From NCBI GenBank assembly GCA_037179385.1, contig CM074179.1, positions 74,885,719 to 74,949,718 of the forward strand: a stretch of 64,000 bases of DNA, read 5' to 3'. The notes beneath the pieces were generated by a model that was given only the letters and a program-made list of their open reading frames with translations, searched no databases and had not been told where the DNA came from. Position numbers and translations under genes: made by a program. Positions 44,205 to 56,559 of this stretch are shown in pieces. This DNA comes from Holothuria scabra (Eukaryota > Echinodermata > Holothuroidea > Aspidochirotida > Holothuriidae). How positions within the stretch are numbered: position 1 is the first letter of the stretch; every line of letters begins with the position of its first letter.

Positions 44205-45449
44205 TATGTTACCATGCCTGGATGTCAACACGAGGCTGTCTACGAAAGAACGTACATACCCCATTAGCGGTAATTCTAACGTACATTGTTCAGTAGTGTG
44301 AGGGGAGTTGTTTTAAATAAATAATACAGGGCTCTTGACTGGTTGATATTTATGAATCAGTGTTTTAAAAGGAGAAGCTTCGAGCTCTTAGTGGGCTTGC
44401 TTTTCGAAAATTCCCCAAATTCGACATCAAATTGATTTAGGCCTTGGGACTACTTATTTTCTTATTTGACTATTTTGTTACGTTTTTTTACTTGTCACTT
44501 TGATTTAAAACAAAACGGGACAATAAAACCCTCTGTCAAATCAAATTATCCCTTACAAAATGCTCACATCTTTTAGTCCCCATAACCCGGGGTAACCCAA
44601 CGGGTATGGCGATTGGGTACGCGGGTCATATTTTGTAAAAACCGTCCAAACACTAGTTCTTTGTAAAAACACTTCCAAGATGTCATGGACCACAATATTT
44701 AAGAGCCCATATCTTCAAAACCAAACAACATACAACTGTGGGACAAAGTAGCATTACACTATTTATACCCCAGATTGCAAAGATAGAAATAGAGGGGCAA
44801 CTTTAGATCTAATGCGCATGATGTCCTTTGGGGCCAAAATAAACCAACAACAACAAATGAAGACAGCTGGTTTGTCAATCAGTCAAATATGGACATAGTC
44901 TGCTACACCTCTAGCACAAATTCTTATGCGTGTGACCAATTTTTCCACTGTTTTCCCTCTAAGGATGACTTCAGACTGCTAAAAATTCCAGTTTACCTGT
45001 TACTGGTGTGTCAAGTTTAGTCAGATTTTGTCGGCCAGGGTTTTGTTGGGTTTTGTTGGGATTTTAATGGGTTTAAATGGGTTTTAACTGGTTTTGTAAG
45101 GTACCAACTGACACCAATTACTGTACCTGATACTGTATCTGACTGGAATTTACTTGTGGCTGTCAGGTAACTGTTACAACTTGACACCAATTACCTGTTA
45201 TTGAGTGGAATTTTCAGCATTGCAGTGCGTTGTCAATGCATAAGTTCTATAGTGTGATCACTTAAAGAATGGGGCATGTACTGTAAATCACAGACAGTTT
45301 CTTATAAATGACCATGAACCATTCATGATACTGGAACATTGGTGGAAAAATCGTTCACTCAATAATGTGAATGTCATTTCTGCCTGCGGTAACATTTAAC
45401 TAGTGTGATCGAACTGCTATAAGTTGATTTAATTTTATGTTCTTTTCAG
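44205..45449. other. Upstream region of the Ig gene
   Basis: No coding exon found. A worn hAT MITE end (GTCCAAACACTA, ending at 44655, with GGGTACGCGGGTCA inside it) is present. At 45035-45095 there is a short-period G-T-rich repeat (GGGTTTTGTTGGGATTTTAA). The first exon of the Ig gene and its promoter probably lie here or further left but could not be fixed. Confidence 0.4.
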
Positions 45450-45556
45450 AGCCTGCAAAATTTCCAGTCACAGTATGCAGACGATGCTCCTTATGGTGTT
45501 ACTATATCTGGTCACAAAAGCCACTTTTCGATTCAGTACAGTGGAGTATAAGGATG
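45450..45556 (+). CDS. Ig receptor exon A: signal peptide
   Basis: The exon follows an acceptor TTTTATGTTCTTTTCAG. Translation starts at the ATG at 45475, and the donor is GATG-GTGAGT at 45557. The 27 codons read MQTMLLMVLLYLVTKATFRF then STVEYKD, a typical secretory signal peptide with a hydrophobic core LLMVLLYLV. It ends in phase 1. Joined to the next exon it gives an Asp, then GEQCDC. The acceptor shows that an untranslated exon lies upstream. The frame is too short to be found by ORF length alone; the match of phase with exon B supports it. Confidence 0.75.
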
Positions 45557-48500
45557 GTGAGTTTAACACAAGGGCAAGCCACGTTCTGTTCTGACTGTTA
45601 AGGTGTTTTAGTTTGGAAGACAACTGTAGGGGGAAATTACCATGACTACCAATATCTACCATCCTGTTTCTAGACCAAATCGGCCTGGGACTGTTCTAAA
45701 AACTAGCAGGACAGAGTGATGTTTGCTTTTTGTCATGTACAGTCTAGATTTTTGCTGTGCATTCTGTTCCTTTTTGCCAACCGTCCTGAAAGCGAAAAGT
45801 CCCTAATGATCATGATGAATTGTAACTGAATCTTGCAGGTAGCATATTTATGAAGTTGATGGGTATATGTGGAGTTAGTATGGCCCCATCAGAAACATAT
45901 ATGTATCAGATTCAGGCAGAGATTAACAGAGTGAGAATTGTGTGAGAGGTAACATGTCTATTGGAACGTTATTCACATAGATCAACCCTGAGCAATAAAT
46001 ATCAAAGGCAGTCTTCTCAAAGGGCAGCATGAGGGGAAGAAAAGGAGGGGGCACTATGGGGTGACTGCCCCCCCCCCCCATATTTGCAAGAAAATGTGAA
46101 AAGGAAAGAAAAAGAAGGAAAAGGGTCACTCGAACTTCTTTGCTGGCCCAATTGGTGAAATTGCTGCAGATCTCTTTGTTACCTTTTAAGTTAGTTGTTC
46201 CTATTTTCATTATTTTTGTTTCAATTTATTTCCACATACCAAACTTCATAATATAGGGGCAGTGTCTCATGATGGCAGTAGATTCCTTTACTGTATTTTG
46301 CATTATTCTTTCATTATAGATAAACCTCTCCAGTGATGCAGCTGGGATACAGTATTTGTTTTTGTTCATCGTGATTCTTTTTCCTTTAAAGAACAAAGTT
46401 AGTAAGTAACAGTTAAAAACTTTGCTGCCTGAAGTGTTAACATTTGGAAGGTACATTTCTGTATGTGCTGAATACAGTACACTTGTTGTACTGTAAATGT
46501 GTAGGACATGTTGGAGAGATAAAACATCCTTAAAAATCATCCAAGTGAAAAGCATAATGGTCAAGAGAGGCTTGTACACATAAATAGCCTAGGTAAATGT
46601 GATTGGTCAGCCAATTGGCATGCATCCAGGAATAATTTCCAAAAAAACTAACTCGAAAAAAAAAATATTTGTGCGGAGTGCCACTCTGCATTGGGCTCAA
46701 CGTCCGAAAAATGTCAAAGAATTGTGACCCATAAGACAGCCGGAATTTCATTGAACTATAAGTGAACTCTAAGCATCTTGGGTTTTGATCAATCTTGCCA
46801 TAAAACTTACACTTAAATAAAAAAGAGGGAATACAAAATTATGAAATATTTACTAGATGAAATGTACCACTAACATTTGGTAGCATGATATGGAAATCAT
46901 TCGGAAATAAACCGTATATATGTGAACTTCGAAAACTACTAGTTTTTTCACTTGTAACATAACACATATCAGTGTTACTCGTTAGCTTAGAGCAACCTCA
47001 ATAAGCAGCAAAAGTCCTTTCGTAACTCCAAGGGAAGGTTGTAGTTAAGCAATGTGGTTCATACCTGTACCAGCCGCTGTTGGCAGCCGCTGTTCCTTGC
47101 ATGTACTTGGCTCTTCACCGCTTCACCATGATATCAAAAAAAAAAAAAAAACGACAGACATATTTAAGGATTACTTGATAACCTTCATGTCATCTTTTAT
47201 TTCAAAGAGATTTCTTCTTCTGATCTGTATAAACATCATGATAAACACGATACTGCACTTTACAATAGAGAACACAAAGAAAAAAGTATTAAACATAAAT
47301 CAGTATACGAATCAACTTGGAAGTTATTGCAACATAACCACGTGGAAATGCGCAATCTCAGGGTGAATACATGTAAAAGGGATTTCTGTAGGCTATTTGT
47401 GAGGCAATTGAAAAACACACACACTCAGATAAGTGAATAAAGTCAAAAAAAAAAAAAATCGACAACTGAATACAGTAAAATAATAATTTCATCAAAATTT
47501 AGAGAATCCCATGTGCTTGGACGACCTGCTTAATTCGAACAAAACCTGAGTGGAGATCCATGGCAGAATAAACTCAGTTTTGGGGGTTTGCCATAGATTT
47601 GTAAACTGTATGCATTTAAAAATGCAAATGGGAATTAATGAATAATCCCAAATCAATGTAGCCTGGTTTTCAATTTACTGAAGAAGGTTCATACAATAAG
47701 CTTCTTTATCTCGGAAATTTATCCCCTTACATTATCTTGTCAAGAAATATTATCAATGCTAAAAAGGTGCCCATTCAGACATTTGACAGTAACCCTGAAT
47801 GCTGACACCTGATAGCAGTTTATCTCAGATGAAACTGAAAAGGGATCTAACCTGTCAATGCACCATAAGTAATTTGATCCCATTTTGCCAGCACTTACTT
47901 TGGCCATCACTTTCCTTGAAACCCTAACTGCTGAGCTTCTATTGAAAAAGAATGGCAATCAGAGCTGTTGTTCATTGAAGCAGCTTATTGGTGTGTGGTC
48001 AGGTTCTAAAACTGGGAACCGCAGTTTTTCCCAAAAATTTGCATTAGTCATGACAGGTATTGACAATTAAAATGTACACTAACACAATGTGATACTATTG
48101 GAGTTTCCATTGGAAAATTCATGTTTTCACTCTTCTGTTATTTTCTGTGTGAATTATTTGACACAGAAATAGAGCATTTGCAATTTCAACTGTCTACTTG
48201 AATGTTGAAAGTTTAGCAACATTGAAACTCTGTGGTAAACTAACGGTGACGAAACATTGACAGTCTAAAACATATAACAGTTGAACATTTTGACATACAT
48301 CATATGCAAAGCAGTTTTTCAGAATGTTTATGGTCTACCAGTCTTTAGCATTTTGTTGGTGTTGACAAGCTCAATTTTTGGATGGTCTGTTAGACCTACT
48401 ACACTTTAATTGGTATATTATTGTGAATAAAGCCCCTAGGCCGGTACAATTTCCGTCGTCAAGAAGCTTGCCGCTCGTCTACTATACACTATTGTTTAGT

Positions 48501-49751
48501 GGCATGTGCCTGTGCCTAGATGGGCACATAAGGGGTCAAAATAACTCCTCAAACTTTGGGGTCCTTAACCAGATGGCCCCTAGTGCATAAAATGTGAGGA
48601 ACCAATTGAGAAATTAACGACTAATAATAGCAAAGTCCCATTAGGCATAAGCTACTTCAATGCAGCCTGGTCACTGTTTGTTTACGCAAACCATCACGCT
48701 TGAGTGGCAGCAGAACAAGCCTATATGTGTCCAAAGAGATAAGCCTATTGTCCTTGTCTGCTTAGGCAGCTCTGTTTGCAAACTTGGCTTGAACTGAAGT
48801 AACAGTCTCTGCTTTTATGAATGAGGTTTTCAGTGGGACATTTTGTTTACATAGTGCTGGACATGGCAGTTACTTTCGACAGAAAGCTGATAATAGGAAG
48901 TCTGGTCGACCTTGCTGTCAATTCAATTTTTCAACAAAAAGTGGGGTGTTTGGCATGAATTGTATAGAGGCAACCTTTTGCCTAATGCTGACCAAAGTCA
49001 GTAACACCTTCTTGGACAAGTAATTAAGAATTGCTCACATAATACAAACACTGTAAGTAGTGTAACATGTACTGTATGTGTCATTGCATGAGGTGGTTTT
49101 TTGTATTTTTGTGTTTTAACTCAGATGTCCACTCAGTACACCATATTTACAGACTCAATTTCTCTGAAAGGTTCATGTACAGCATAGACCGAACAATTAG
49201 ACTTCAATTATTTACAGCAAAGGAGACAGTTGAACCCCTTTCCTGTAGAAGCTACAATCCAGAGCAAATTTCAAGGGGCATTGAGCTTATACAGGCAACT
49301 GCCAGTTCAACTTCACTAGATATGTTATAACTTGACACTTAATCGTAAATTAACTACCAAAAGTTCTGCAAATAGTAGGAATTACTCTTGAAGGCACAAA
49401 ATTAAATGACCCAGCTATGTATTGTAGAATTGTACCGACTGCTACATCCAATACTGTTAACTAGTTTTTCCTATCTTAATTGCATTTTGATTGTTGTTGT
49501 AATCCATTGGGCAGTATAATTACCCCTGAAAATCAATATTTGCAGTTACTTAAGAACCAATATGTGCAGCAGATCGTGTATTCAGTGGAGGTAATGTTAC
49601 TAACATACTCGGATAGGTATTTCATTTCCCATTTTTGATCAAAAACGGGTGTTTGGTAGTATTCTTTTTGGGCATAGATGATCATAATGTACTGACCATG
49701 TTATGTTTTCCCCTAATATTTTGTTTCTTCTCCTTTGGTACCGTACTTTAG
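45557..49751 (+). other. Intron 1 of the Ig gene (4.2 kb)
   Basis: It runs from GTGAGT to ACCGTACTTTAG. It contains only short A, C and T runs (46070-46079, 47136-47150, 47445-47458) and no element I recognise. Open frames at 47885-48070, 48817-49023 and 49067-49330 have no good splice borders or domains. Confidence 0.6.
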
Positions 49752-50075
49752 ATGGAGAGCAGTGCGATTGTTCTGAACCGGTGTACCTTCTAGTCTGGAA
49801 GGAAGGGAGGATATCATGCCAGTCAACCAGCCAGTTTCAACAAGTTTCATGGTATACCAAAGAGGACTATGATACCAACAGATCACCATTCATATACTTC
49901 AACAGTTTTGGAAATTTTACAGCAGGTTCCAATCCCAAGGGACGTTACATTGAGCTGGAAGGGTCACTCTTCATTGAAAATGTCACATTGTCTTTGAATC
50001 AATGCTACGTGGTAGAATTTGCTTTTCCTGGTGGTATTCCACCCTGCACTCGTCGGCCCTGTCCTACAGTTATAG
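49752..50075 (+). CDS. Ig receptor exon B: first Ig domain (V/I-like)
   Basis: The 324-bp exon, phase 1-1, lies between acceptor GTACTTTAG and donor ATAG-GTAAAA. It encodes one Ig domain: GRISCQSTSQFQQVSWYTKE holds the B-strand Cys and the core Trp, and LEGSLFIENVTLSLNQCYVV holds the L.I.NV motif and the second Cys, placed just before rather than two after the usual Tyr. Extra Cys pairs are at GEQCDC and PPCTRRPCP. N-glycosylation sites are NFT, NVT and NRS. It would be the outermost, ligand-facing domain. Confidence 0.85.
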
Positions 50076-50781
50076 GTAAAAATGATCATAATACAAGTAT
50101 GTACAGTGAACAATAACTAAACAGATGTTCTTTGAAGAAGCTTGGAACACTTTCGAGTGTATGAGGCTAGTGACATTATCGCCTTTTTAAAGATAGGTGG
50201 AATTTTGAAAAGGTTACGTGCAGAGCCCTACCCCTAGCTTTGAATATCAATTAGTACGATACCTAGGAAATGTAAAAAGTAGAATTTTGTTATAAAGAAA
50301 AATTTTGGAGATTGCTTCGCCACTGTTATTTCATGTTGTCATATACGTGTAAAATTACTTGGTAATGCTATAAAATTATTTGCTCGTCGTTTCGTCACGT
50401 GAAGTCGGCATGGATAGAATAATGCGGTAGATATATTGAAGGGCTAATCCTTTTTTTCCCCAAACTTCAATTTTTGTAGTAGTCTACAGAAATTCTTAAT
50501 TGGCACATGTTGTTCCTTGATTGACAGGCAGTTAAAAAATACATAATACAGAAGCTAACATTGCATAGCATGTGCTGTTCTGAGTATTTTGATTTCTACT
50601 CATTTGCTCTTGGACATTCACCCTGAAGCACCATTTTGAGATTGTGTCGCTATGAGGATGAAATTTTAACAGTTGTGGGAGGGCCTAAAGTAGCGAGTTG
50701 GAACTGCTTGGGGTGAGGGGACTATGCCTTTAATAGATGTTTGTGTGTGTCTTATGTACCATTGTATTATCTCCCATACAG
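50076..50781 (+). other. Intron 2 of the Ig gene, with MITE
   Basis: A 706-bp intron; a family 2 MITE (50440-50729) fills its 3' part, ending 52 bp before the acceptor CTCCCATACAG. Confidence 0.75.
50440..50729 (+). mobile_element. TTAA MITE, family 2 copy B
   Basis: The ends are AGGGCTAATCC and CTTGGGGTGAGGGGACTATG, with CCT at the terminus. TTAA is at 50730-50733, and the left site has worn to TTGA. The length and interior (TTGATTGACAGGCAG, ATAGCATGTGCTG) match copy A at 39418-39710. Confidence 0.8.
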
Positions 50782-51126
50782 TTCCTCCTGTTCCAGCGTA
50801 CCCTGTGGTTAATAAACATGCCAACCAACAGTATGTGTTCCTGGAGGCCAAGAGGAAGGGAATGCTACATTGCTCTATGGCAGGAATTTACCCTTGGGTA
50901 AATGTCAGTTTCATAGAGGCTGAATCATTTCCAAGTGACGCAATTTCTTTGCAACTCATTGACCAGGATAGTTCAGAGAATGAAGATGGGACATTTGATG
51001 TTTCCATTACTGCAACATACAGAGCTCCCCTGTCTTCCCGTTCTTCAAAAGTCCAGTGCAGGGTGACTGGTGATATTAGTTCATATCTTCCTGCAGTGAC
51101 AACACTAGAGCTGACATATCCTCCAG
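50782..51126 (+). CDS. Ig receptor exon C: second Ig domain (C1-like)
   Basis: The 345-bp exon, phase 1-1, lies between acceptor TCCCATACAG and donor CCAG-GTAAGT. It starts PPVPAYPVVNKHANQ, a linker typical between Ig domains. KGMLHCSMAGIYPWVNVSF has the first Cys and the Trp, GTFDVSITATYRAPLSSRSS is the D-E strand region, and KVQCRVTGDISSYLP has the second Cys. It ends TTLELTYPP. The NVS and NDGT-like pattern and the C..W..C spacing are those of C-type domains in tapasin, butyrophilin and related proteins. That is structural likeness, not proof of orthology. Confidence 0.85.
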
Positions 51127-52608
51127 GTAAGTAAACTCATGCTAAGAGAAATAAAAGGCTGGGGATGTGAAAATGATGAAATTGGGCGTTAAATGCAAAA
51201 AGCATTAAAACGAAGAAAATAGAAGCAATTCTCAACAAATAATTGCCCTGTTGCTTTGACCATTTAACAGGGCAACTTCTGGTTTGCACTTGAAAAAGGG
51301 GTTAAAGGTCACATCAAGTTTGACAAGTTAGAAGAGCACTCTGTAACATTTCAGTTGTTCTTAAAGTGTACCTCAAGTAAAAAAAACCATAGATATATAT
51401 TAAAGACAATTAAAAATAAATTCTAACAGTCCAACTCCCATTTTCACATGATGGGGCATTCCTGAGCTGAGATATAAAATGTTGAAGGTTGTTCACTCAA
51501 TTAAAAGTGGTACAGTGGGCAATAATTTGTGATGTCATTCTTGTACTACACAAATTACAATCTTTGTATTTCTTTGTTTTCTGAATGTTAATGTACCTTG
51601 TACCAAAGTGTGATAGCAGTCTTACTCTTATAAGGTGATGTAATTAATTAAGCACTCCTTTTGCAACATGCTATGCAAGCAAAAAGGAAGTGTTCAAGGT
51701 TATTAAATCATTTTTAATTTTTAAGTGACACACAAATGTTATGAGAGTTGTACAACAAGAAAGTCACAAATTATTGCACAATCGAGCAATTTGTTTTAAG
51801 TGAATGAACTTTAATATTATATCTCTCAGCTCAGGAATGTCATAGAAAGATGGAAGTTGGACTGTTAGGATTCATTTTTCATGCTCAGAAATTTATATTG
51901 TTGATTTTTTTTTACTTGAGGTACATTTTAACTTTGGAATCCTATGTGTGGTTCTTAAGATATGAGCATGATCATACAGTATCATACCTGCGGTCAATAT
52001 TGAATTCATTTACGACAAAAAATGTGAACCTGAGGCAAGAAAATACAGCATCATACCCTTAAATGAATGTTTAGTTTTGTTTTTGTTTCTTCACTACAAT
52101 CCAACAACAGTCTGAAAAAACGGCAGAAAAAGGGAAGCAGCTGGGATTCCTTGTCAATGTGAGGAAGTGAATAACATCTGCTGTCCTCAAGCTCTTTTTG
52201 GAACTTAGATATTCATTTACTGATTTCTCAGGAAATGCATCTAACTTGAATGGAAGCTTTACCACACTGTGTGTATTTGGTTTCAGAGAAAATCTTTGCT
52301 ACATCTTCTCGTGTAACCATTAATGCACACATGAGCTGAATGTGCAAACCTTTTGATGTTCACGGAGGGATATCCCATATTGATAATGGTATCCTCTGTT
52401 TTTGCAACCTTCATTTGAAGAACATGTTTTAACAAAAGATTTCCTTAGGTTTTTATCTTGAAAGTTTTAACTGTGTTCTTGAAAACCATTAGTATCAATA
52501 CGCAAACCATTAACTAGTGAGTAATTAATAAATAATATATGATCAAAAAGGTGAATAGCTCTCACCTTGTTAGTAGGATTGCTTACATTTTCAAAATTCT
52601 TTTCTAAG
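51127..52608 (+). other. Intron 3 of the Ig gene, with MITE
   Basis: It contains the 563-bp family 3 MITE at 51365-51927. The rest is AT-rich and holds no exon that could repair the phase into exon D. Confidence 0.55.
51365..51927 (+). mobile_element. TTAA-flanked MITE, family 3 copy B
   Basis: It starts AGTGTACCTCAAG after TTAA (51361-51364) and ends CTTGAGGTACATT before TTAA (51928-51931). It has the same length class and interior as the copy at 9965-10514. Confidence 0.88.
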
Positions 52609-52920
52609 CCTAGCCAGTTATTAGTGGTCGTGCCATTTACACGGAAGCCAACAGGACGGGTCAGTTGCACTGCTTCAAGAACAACATTAGTCCTAAAAGA
52701 AATCTTGTTTGGCAAGTTAGTGACCAAGCATTTAGGGGAAAAATAATCTTCCAGAGTGTTGTAAACAGATCATTGAATAATGATGGAACAGTCAATATTT
52801 CACTCACATCCAGTTACAATGTTACAGATGAATCCATAGACAGTGTATACTACTCAGTGGATCAGATGCAGACAGCTTTGAACCTGAATCAACAGTTAAA
52901 CTATTGTTTCCAAGTGGTAC
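52609..52920 (+). pseudogene. Ig receptor exon D: third Ig domain with nonsense codon
   Basis: The frame PVISGRAIYTEANRTGQLHC, LVWQVS, NDGTVNISLTSSYNVTDESI and LNQQLNYCFQVV is a C-type Ig domain with both Cys and the Trp. Like its neighbours it would be phase 1-1, from acceptor TTTTCTAAG (52607-52608) to donor C-GTAACT. But TAG at 52611-52613 stands in frame right after the acceptor. The alternative acceptor CCTAG (exon start 52614) gives phase 0 and shifts the frame. Used directly after exon C, either form truncates the protein. Four N-glycosylation sites remain. Confidence 0.7.
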
Positions 52921-54464
52921 GTAACTTATCAACAAAATATTTCTTACTGTTGAAACCTGCACTTTCTTAGAATCATTTTGAAGTGTAATAGTTCCAACTA
53001 CAAGTATGTTGAGCCATTTTTGGTGAGGGCAGTAATGTTTGCCATTGTTATTATAATTTTGATTATCCTGCAGTTGTATTCAGGATAGCTAAGGAAAATG
53101 AAAGAACAGATTGAAAGGACGGATTGAGAGTAGTAGGCAGGGTAATCCTTCTGTCATGGGCATGCTTTCAACCTGTCCTTTTACTTGCATATTCAGATGA
53201 CAAATGGTGACTAAAAAGCAGCTTCACAAACCAAAAAAGGTTTGTTTCGCCAAACAAGGAAGAAAAGAATCGTAAGATATTAAAATCCACATTCAGTTAT
53301 AGCAAATATAAGCCAATGGAAATTGTGGAGAGCAAAAAAAAAAAAAAAAAAACTTAGATTCTTCCCGTACATGTCCCTGCCTGTTTTCAAATGTCTCCTT
53401 ACCCTAGCACCTGATTATCTGTAGAATTTAATTCAGCGACGCAAATGCCATTATTCTACACGTTCCTCTTCTAGTGGTTGTCTACTTCATGTGCCCTTCA
53501 CGAAAGCTTCAACTTTTCGTGACAGATCTTTCAGTGTCACCGGTCCAAAATTATGGAACAGCCTCACGGAGAATGTGAGGGATTGTTCATCTATCGACTC
53601 TTTCAAATCTAAACTCAAAACGCATCTGTTTACTAGAACTTTCAATTGACTGAACTTTGTTTTGTTAGTTTGTGGTTTTGCTCTGTACTTGTGTTTTTTC
53701 TTGTTGTGAAGCGCCAGTGAATGCTTTATTGAGTAGTACTGAGCGCTATATTAAATGCAATTAACTTAAACTTAAACTTACTAAAAATCTTTTTGTACCC
53801 AACTTGACTGTTCATTAAATAAATTAAGCTGCCAATCACCAGGAATGAGGCCACTTGGTGTTTAATTTTCCTATTTACGCAAATACAATGGTGTGTGACA
53901 TTGTATGTAGTACTGATCTTCAAATAGTACATAGTGATAGAAGTTGTCCAGTATCTGTGATGAAGAATAGAAATATAGGACTTCCCAAGTGGGTGTACTC
54001 TACATGTAAACTTACTTTTTAAGTGTTATGTCCATTTTTCGAAAGGTGGGTAGGTTAGACATAATAATACAGTATGTGTACAAATTGAAATACAGTCGTC
54101 CATTGCCAGTACACTAAAACGTGATTTGCAGTTATGTAGTGGTTTTCCTTAAATTGCATCCTTTAAAACATGTTTTAAAAGAGTTTAAAAATATTCCATA
54201 CAAGGTATGTACAACTCTGTAAGGGAAGTAAGGACCACCCCCCCCCCCCCCCGCCTGGAATATCCCATGAAATACAAGGGAACTTGTCTTGTCTCATCTG
54301 TGAATCCATTCATGAATTATAATTCATTTGCTTCCGTGGTCGGGAGGTTGGTTGCTCAAGGTTCTAGCCCAGTATGAAATGGGAAAAAGCAGGGCTCATG
54401 ATCACTGTGTCCCTACACTAAGGATGTCAGGGAAATAATTGTCTTATGAACCATGCTCAAGTTT

Positions 54465-54496
<32 letters not shown>

Positions 54497-54645
54497 TTGA
54501 AAGTTTGTTTTGCTCTGATAACATTTGGTGGTTGACAGAACGAAGTTGACTTTTAAACCCTAATAACGATGTTGTATTCCTGCTTTCTCTGTGGCACCAA
54601 CTTTCACAGGATTAACACACATATTATTTTTTTCGACCTATCCAG
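52921..54645 (+). other. Intron 4 of the Ig gene
   Basis: It contains an A run (53335-53351), a LINE 3' end (53352-53790), a C run (54237-54252), an imperfect tRNA-like block at about 54335-54375 (GGTTCTAGCCC resembling a B box) and a 35-bp poly(T) at 54461-54495. Confidence 0.6.
53352..53790 (+). mobile_element. 5'-truncated LINE 3' end
   Basis: The residual C-terminal RT peptide reads STFRDRSFSVTGPKLWNSLT and FKSKLKTHLFTRTFN-stop. It is followed by a 3' UTR with GAAGCGCCAGTGAATG and GAGCGCTATATTAAATGCAA and a (TTAAAC)n tail. The pattern GPKLWNSL...FKS.LK..LF is the end of CR1/L2-type LINEs. It is inserted in the Ig gene intron in the sense direction. Confidence 0.75.
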
Positions 54646-54771
54646 TAAATTTTGTTTGCAGTAACTTAAGCGTAACAGAAAAAGGTATCCAGGCATACGG
54701 AGTAAAGATTACAAAGGCTGTTCTGGGCTTGTTGATAATATTTTCTGGTATCATCTTGCTTCTTCTAACAG
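54646..54771 (+). CDS. Ig receptor exon E: membrane-proximal and TM segment
   Basis: The exon follows the acceptor TATTTTTTTCGACCTATCCAG and ends at donor ACAG-GTGAGA; 126 bp, phase 1-1. It reads NFVCSNLSVTEKGIQAYGVK, then ITK and the helix AVLGLLIIFSGIILLLLT. That is a single hydrophobic span of about 19 residues, so the protein is type I. A second acceptor 16 bases further in (TTTGTTTGCAG) is possible but would be phase 2. The phase fits both exon C (skipping D) and exon D. A short extracellular Cys precedes the helix. Confidence 0.75.
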
Positions 54772-55039
54772 GTGAGACTTTTCAATTTTCAATAGTCTGC
54801 ATTTTGAATTAAGTTGTGGCTAGATGTGGCATGCTTTCATTGGTGCAAGTGCATTTGCCTAGGGACAATTTTCAGTTGAAAAAATGCCAATCAAGGAGTT
54901 GTTATACTGGGACGAGGTTGTTAATTTCTTCCTTTTTGTTAATATTAGTTGTTATTATCCATATTAATCACTTTTTCATTGGTTTCGATGATGAGGGAAA
55001 CCTTCGTAGTCAAAATGGTGTGTGTACTTGTATTGTAGT

Positions 55040-55800
55040 TTAAACAGAGGTCCCTAACAACGGATTTTAGGTCCTCTGTTGAGAATTCAACAGATGGTAT
55101 GTGGATGCGTTATGGTAACAAGATGCACCTCAGTGTTTTTGACAGAGGTAAAAGGTCACCTGGGGTCACCAGGGGTCAAAGTCTTAAAATCTCATTAACG
55201 TGATATCTCCAGTTAGAAACCTTGGATAGATCTCACATTCCGGTGTGTGGATGCGTTATGGTCAGGAGATGGTCCCTTATAATTTTGGGAGAGGTCAAAG
55301 GTTATCTGGGGTCACAGATGTTAAGTCTGAAAATCTTGTTAACGTAATATCTCCAAATAGGAAATTTGGGAAGACTTCATAATTGTCCGTATTGTAATTG
55401 ATGGAGGTCAAAGACTGCCTGGGTCACAAGGGGGCAAAGTCTAAAAATCGTGTTAACCCATACCTCAACGTAGGAAACTTGGGTAGACTTCATTTTGGGT
55501 ATGTGGATGTGTTATTGTCAGAAGATGCTCGGTATTGTTTTGGTGAAGGTCAAAGGCCATCTGGGGTCCCTAGGGATCAAAGTATGACAATGTTGGTAAC
55601 GCGATATCGCAAGATGGGAAACGTGGATTGATTTTATATTCGGTATGTGGATGCAGTATGGTCGGAAGATTGTACCAATTGCTTTTGGGGGAGGGCAAAG
55701 GTCGTCTGGAGTCTATCAATCCAGCAATCCATTCATTCATCCACCCCACCCATCCCATCCCATCCATCAAGTTGAAAGTTACGCCATCTGGGATCACTGG
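55040..55800 (+). repeat. ~145-bp satellite array 4
   Basis: Units are marked at about 55200, 55345, 55460 and 55602 by GTGATATCTCC-, ATATCTCC-, CATACCTCAACG- and GCGATATCGCAAG-like words, each followed by GGTATGTGGATGCGTTATGG and a GGAGGTCAAAGG block. A CCCATCCCATCCCATCCATC run at 55745-55770 closes it. Same orientation as the other arrays. Confidence 0.88.
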
Positions 55801-56559
55801 AGGTCAGAAGGTAAATGAAAACCGATGTTCTTGAAAAAGCAGCATAGGCACCCTAGTACATCGAAGGCGGTTTGGGTTGTAACCTTCATTTGAGTTTGTT
55901 GCATGATGTATGACCTCAAATGAACTATGTTTTCATTGTGTTCACACTGTTTAAAAAGCAATTAACATAAGCTGACTGACCTGTTATAGGATAACAGGAC
56001 TGTAACTTTTTGTGTATTGGAACCACGGACGTATATACATGGACAGAACGTGTACGTCCTATGGTCGTCACCGACTGGGACAAAAAAGGCGTACCAAGAT
56101 GGCCGTCGTAAACGTACAAATAGTCTGATTTGACGACTCTGTAATATTTTAACAAATGTTAAACTTGGATGAGAAACAATATGATATTCCTGCAATATGT
56201 AAAATAATTTTGACCTCACCTTCGCATATTTTCAAAATGTTTCAACTTTCTTGCAAAATATAAGGATATACTTGAGCAAGTCCAAACTTCCACACAAAAT
56301 TAAGCAGACGGCCATCGTGGTGCGCTTTTTCTCATTCGTACGGTAGCGACAATGTTACATGCAGTATGCTTTGTCCATGTATTTGGGAAATCCTTGATTG
56401 GAACACATCCTCTACTGTCAATCAATAAATCAGATATGAAACGTGTCTTAATCAAGTCTGCATGTAGTGGGCTTCAATTCCTCCCTGAAGCGATAAGAGT
56501 AAATCAGGCTGAGTGGAAGAATGTAACAAAAAATAAGAGAGACCGTTTCATGCATAAGT

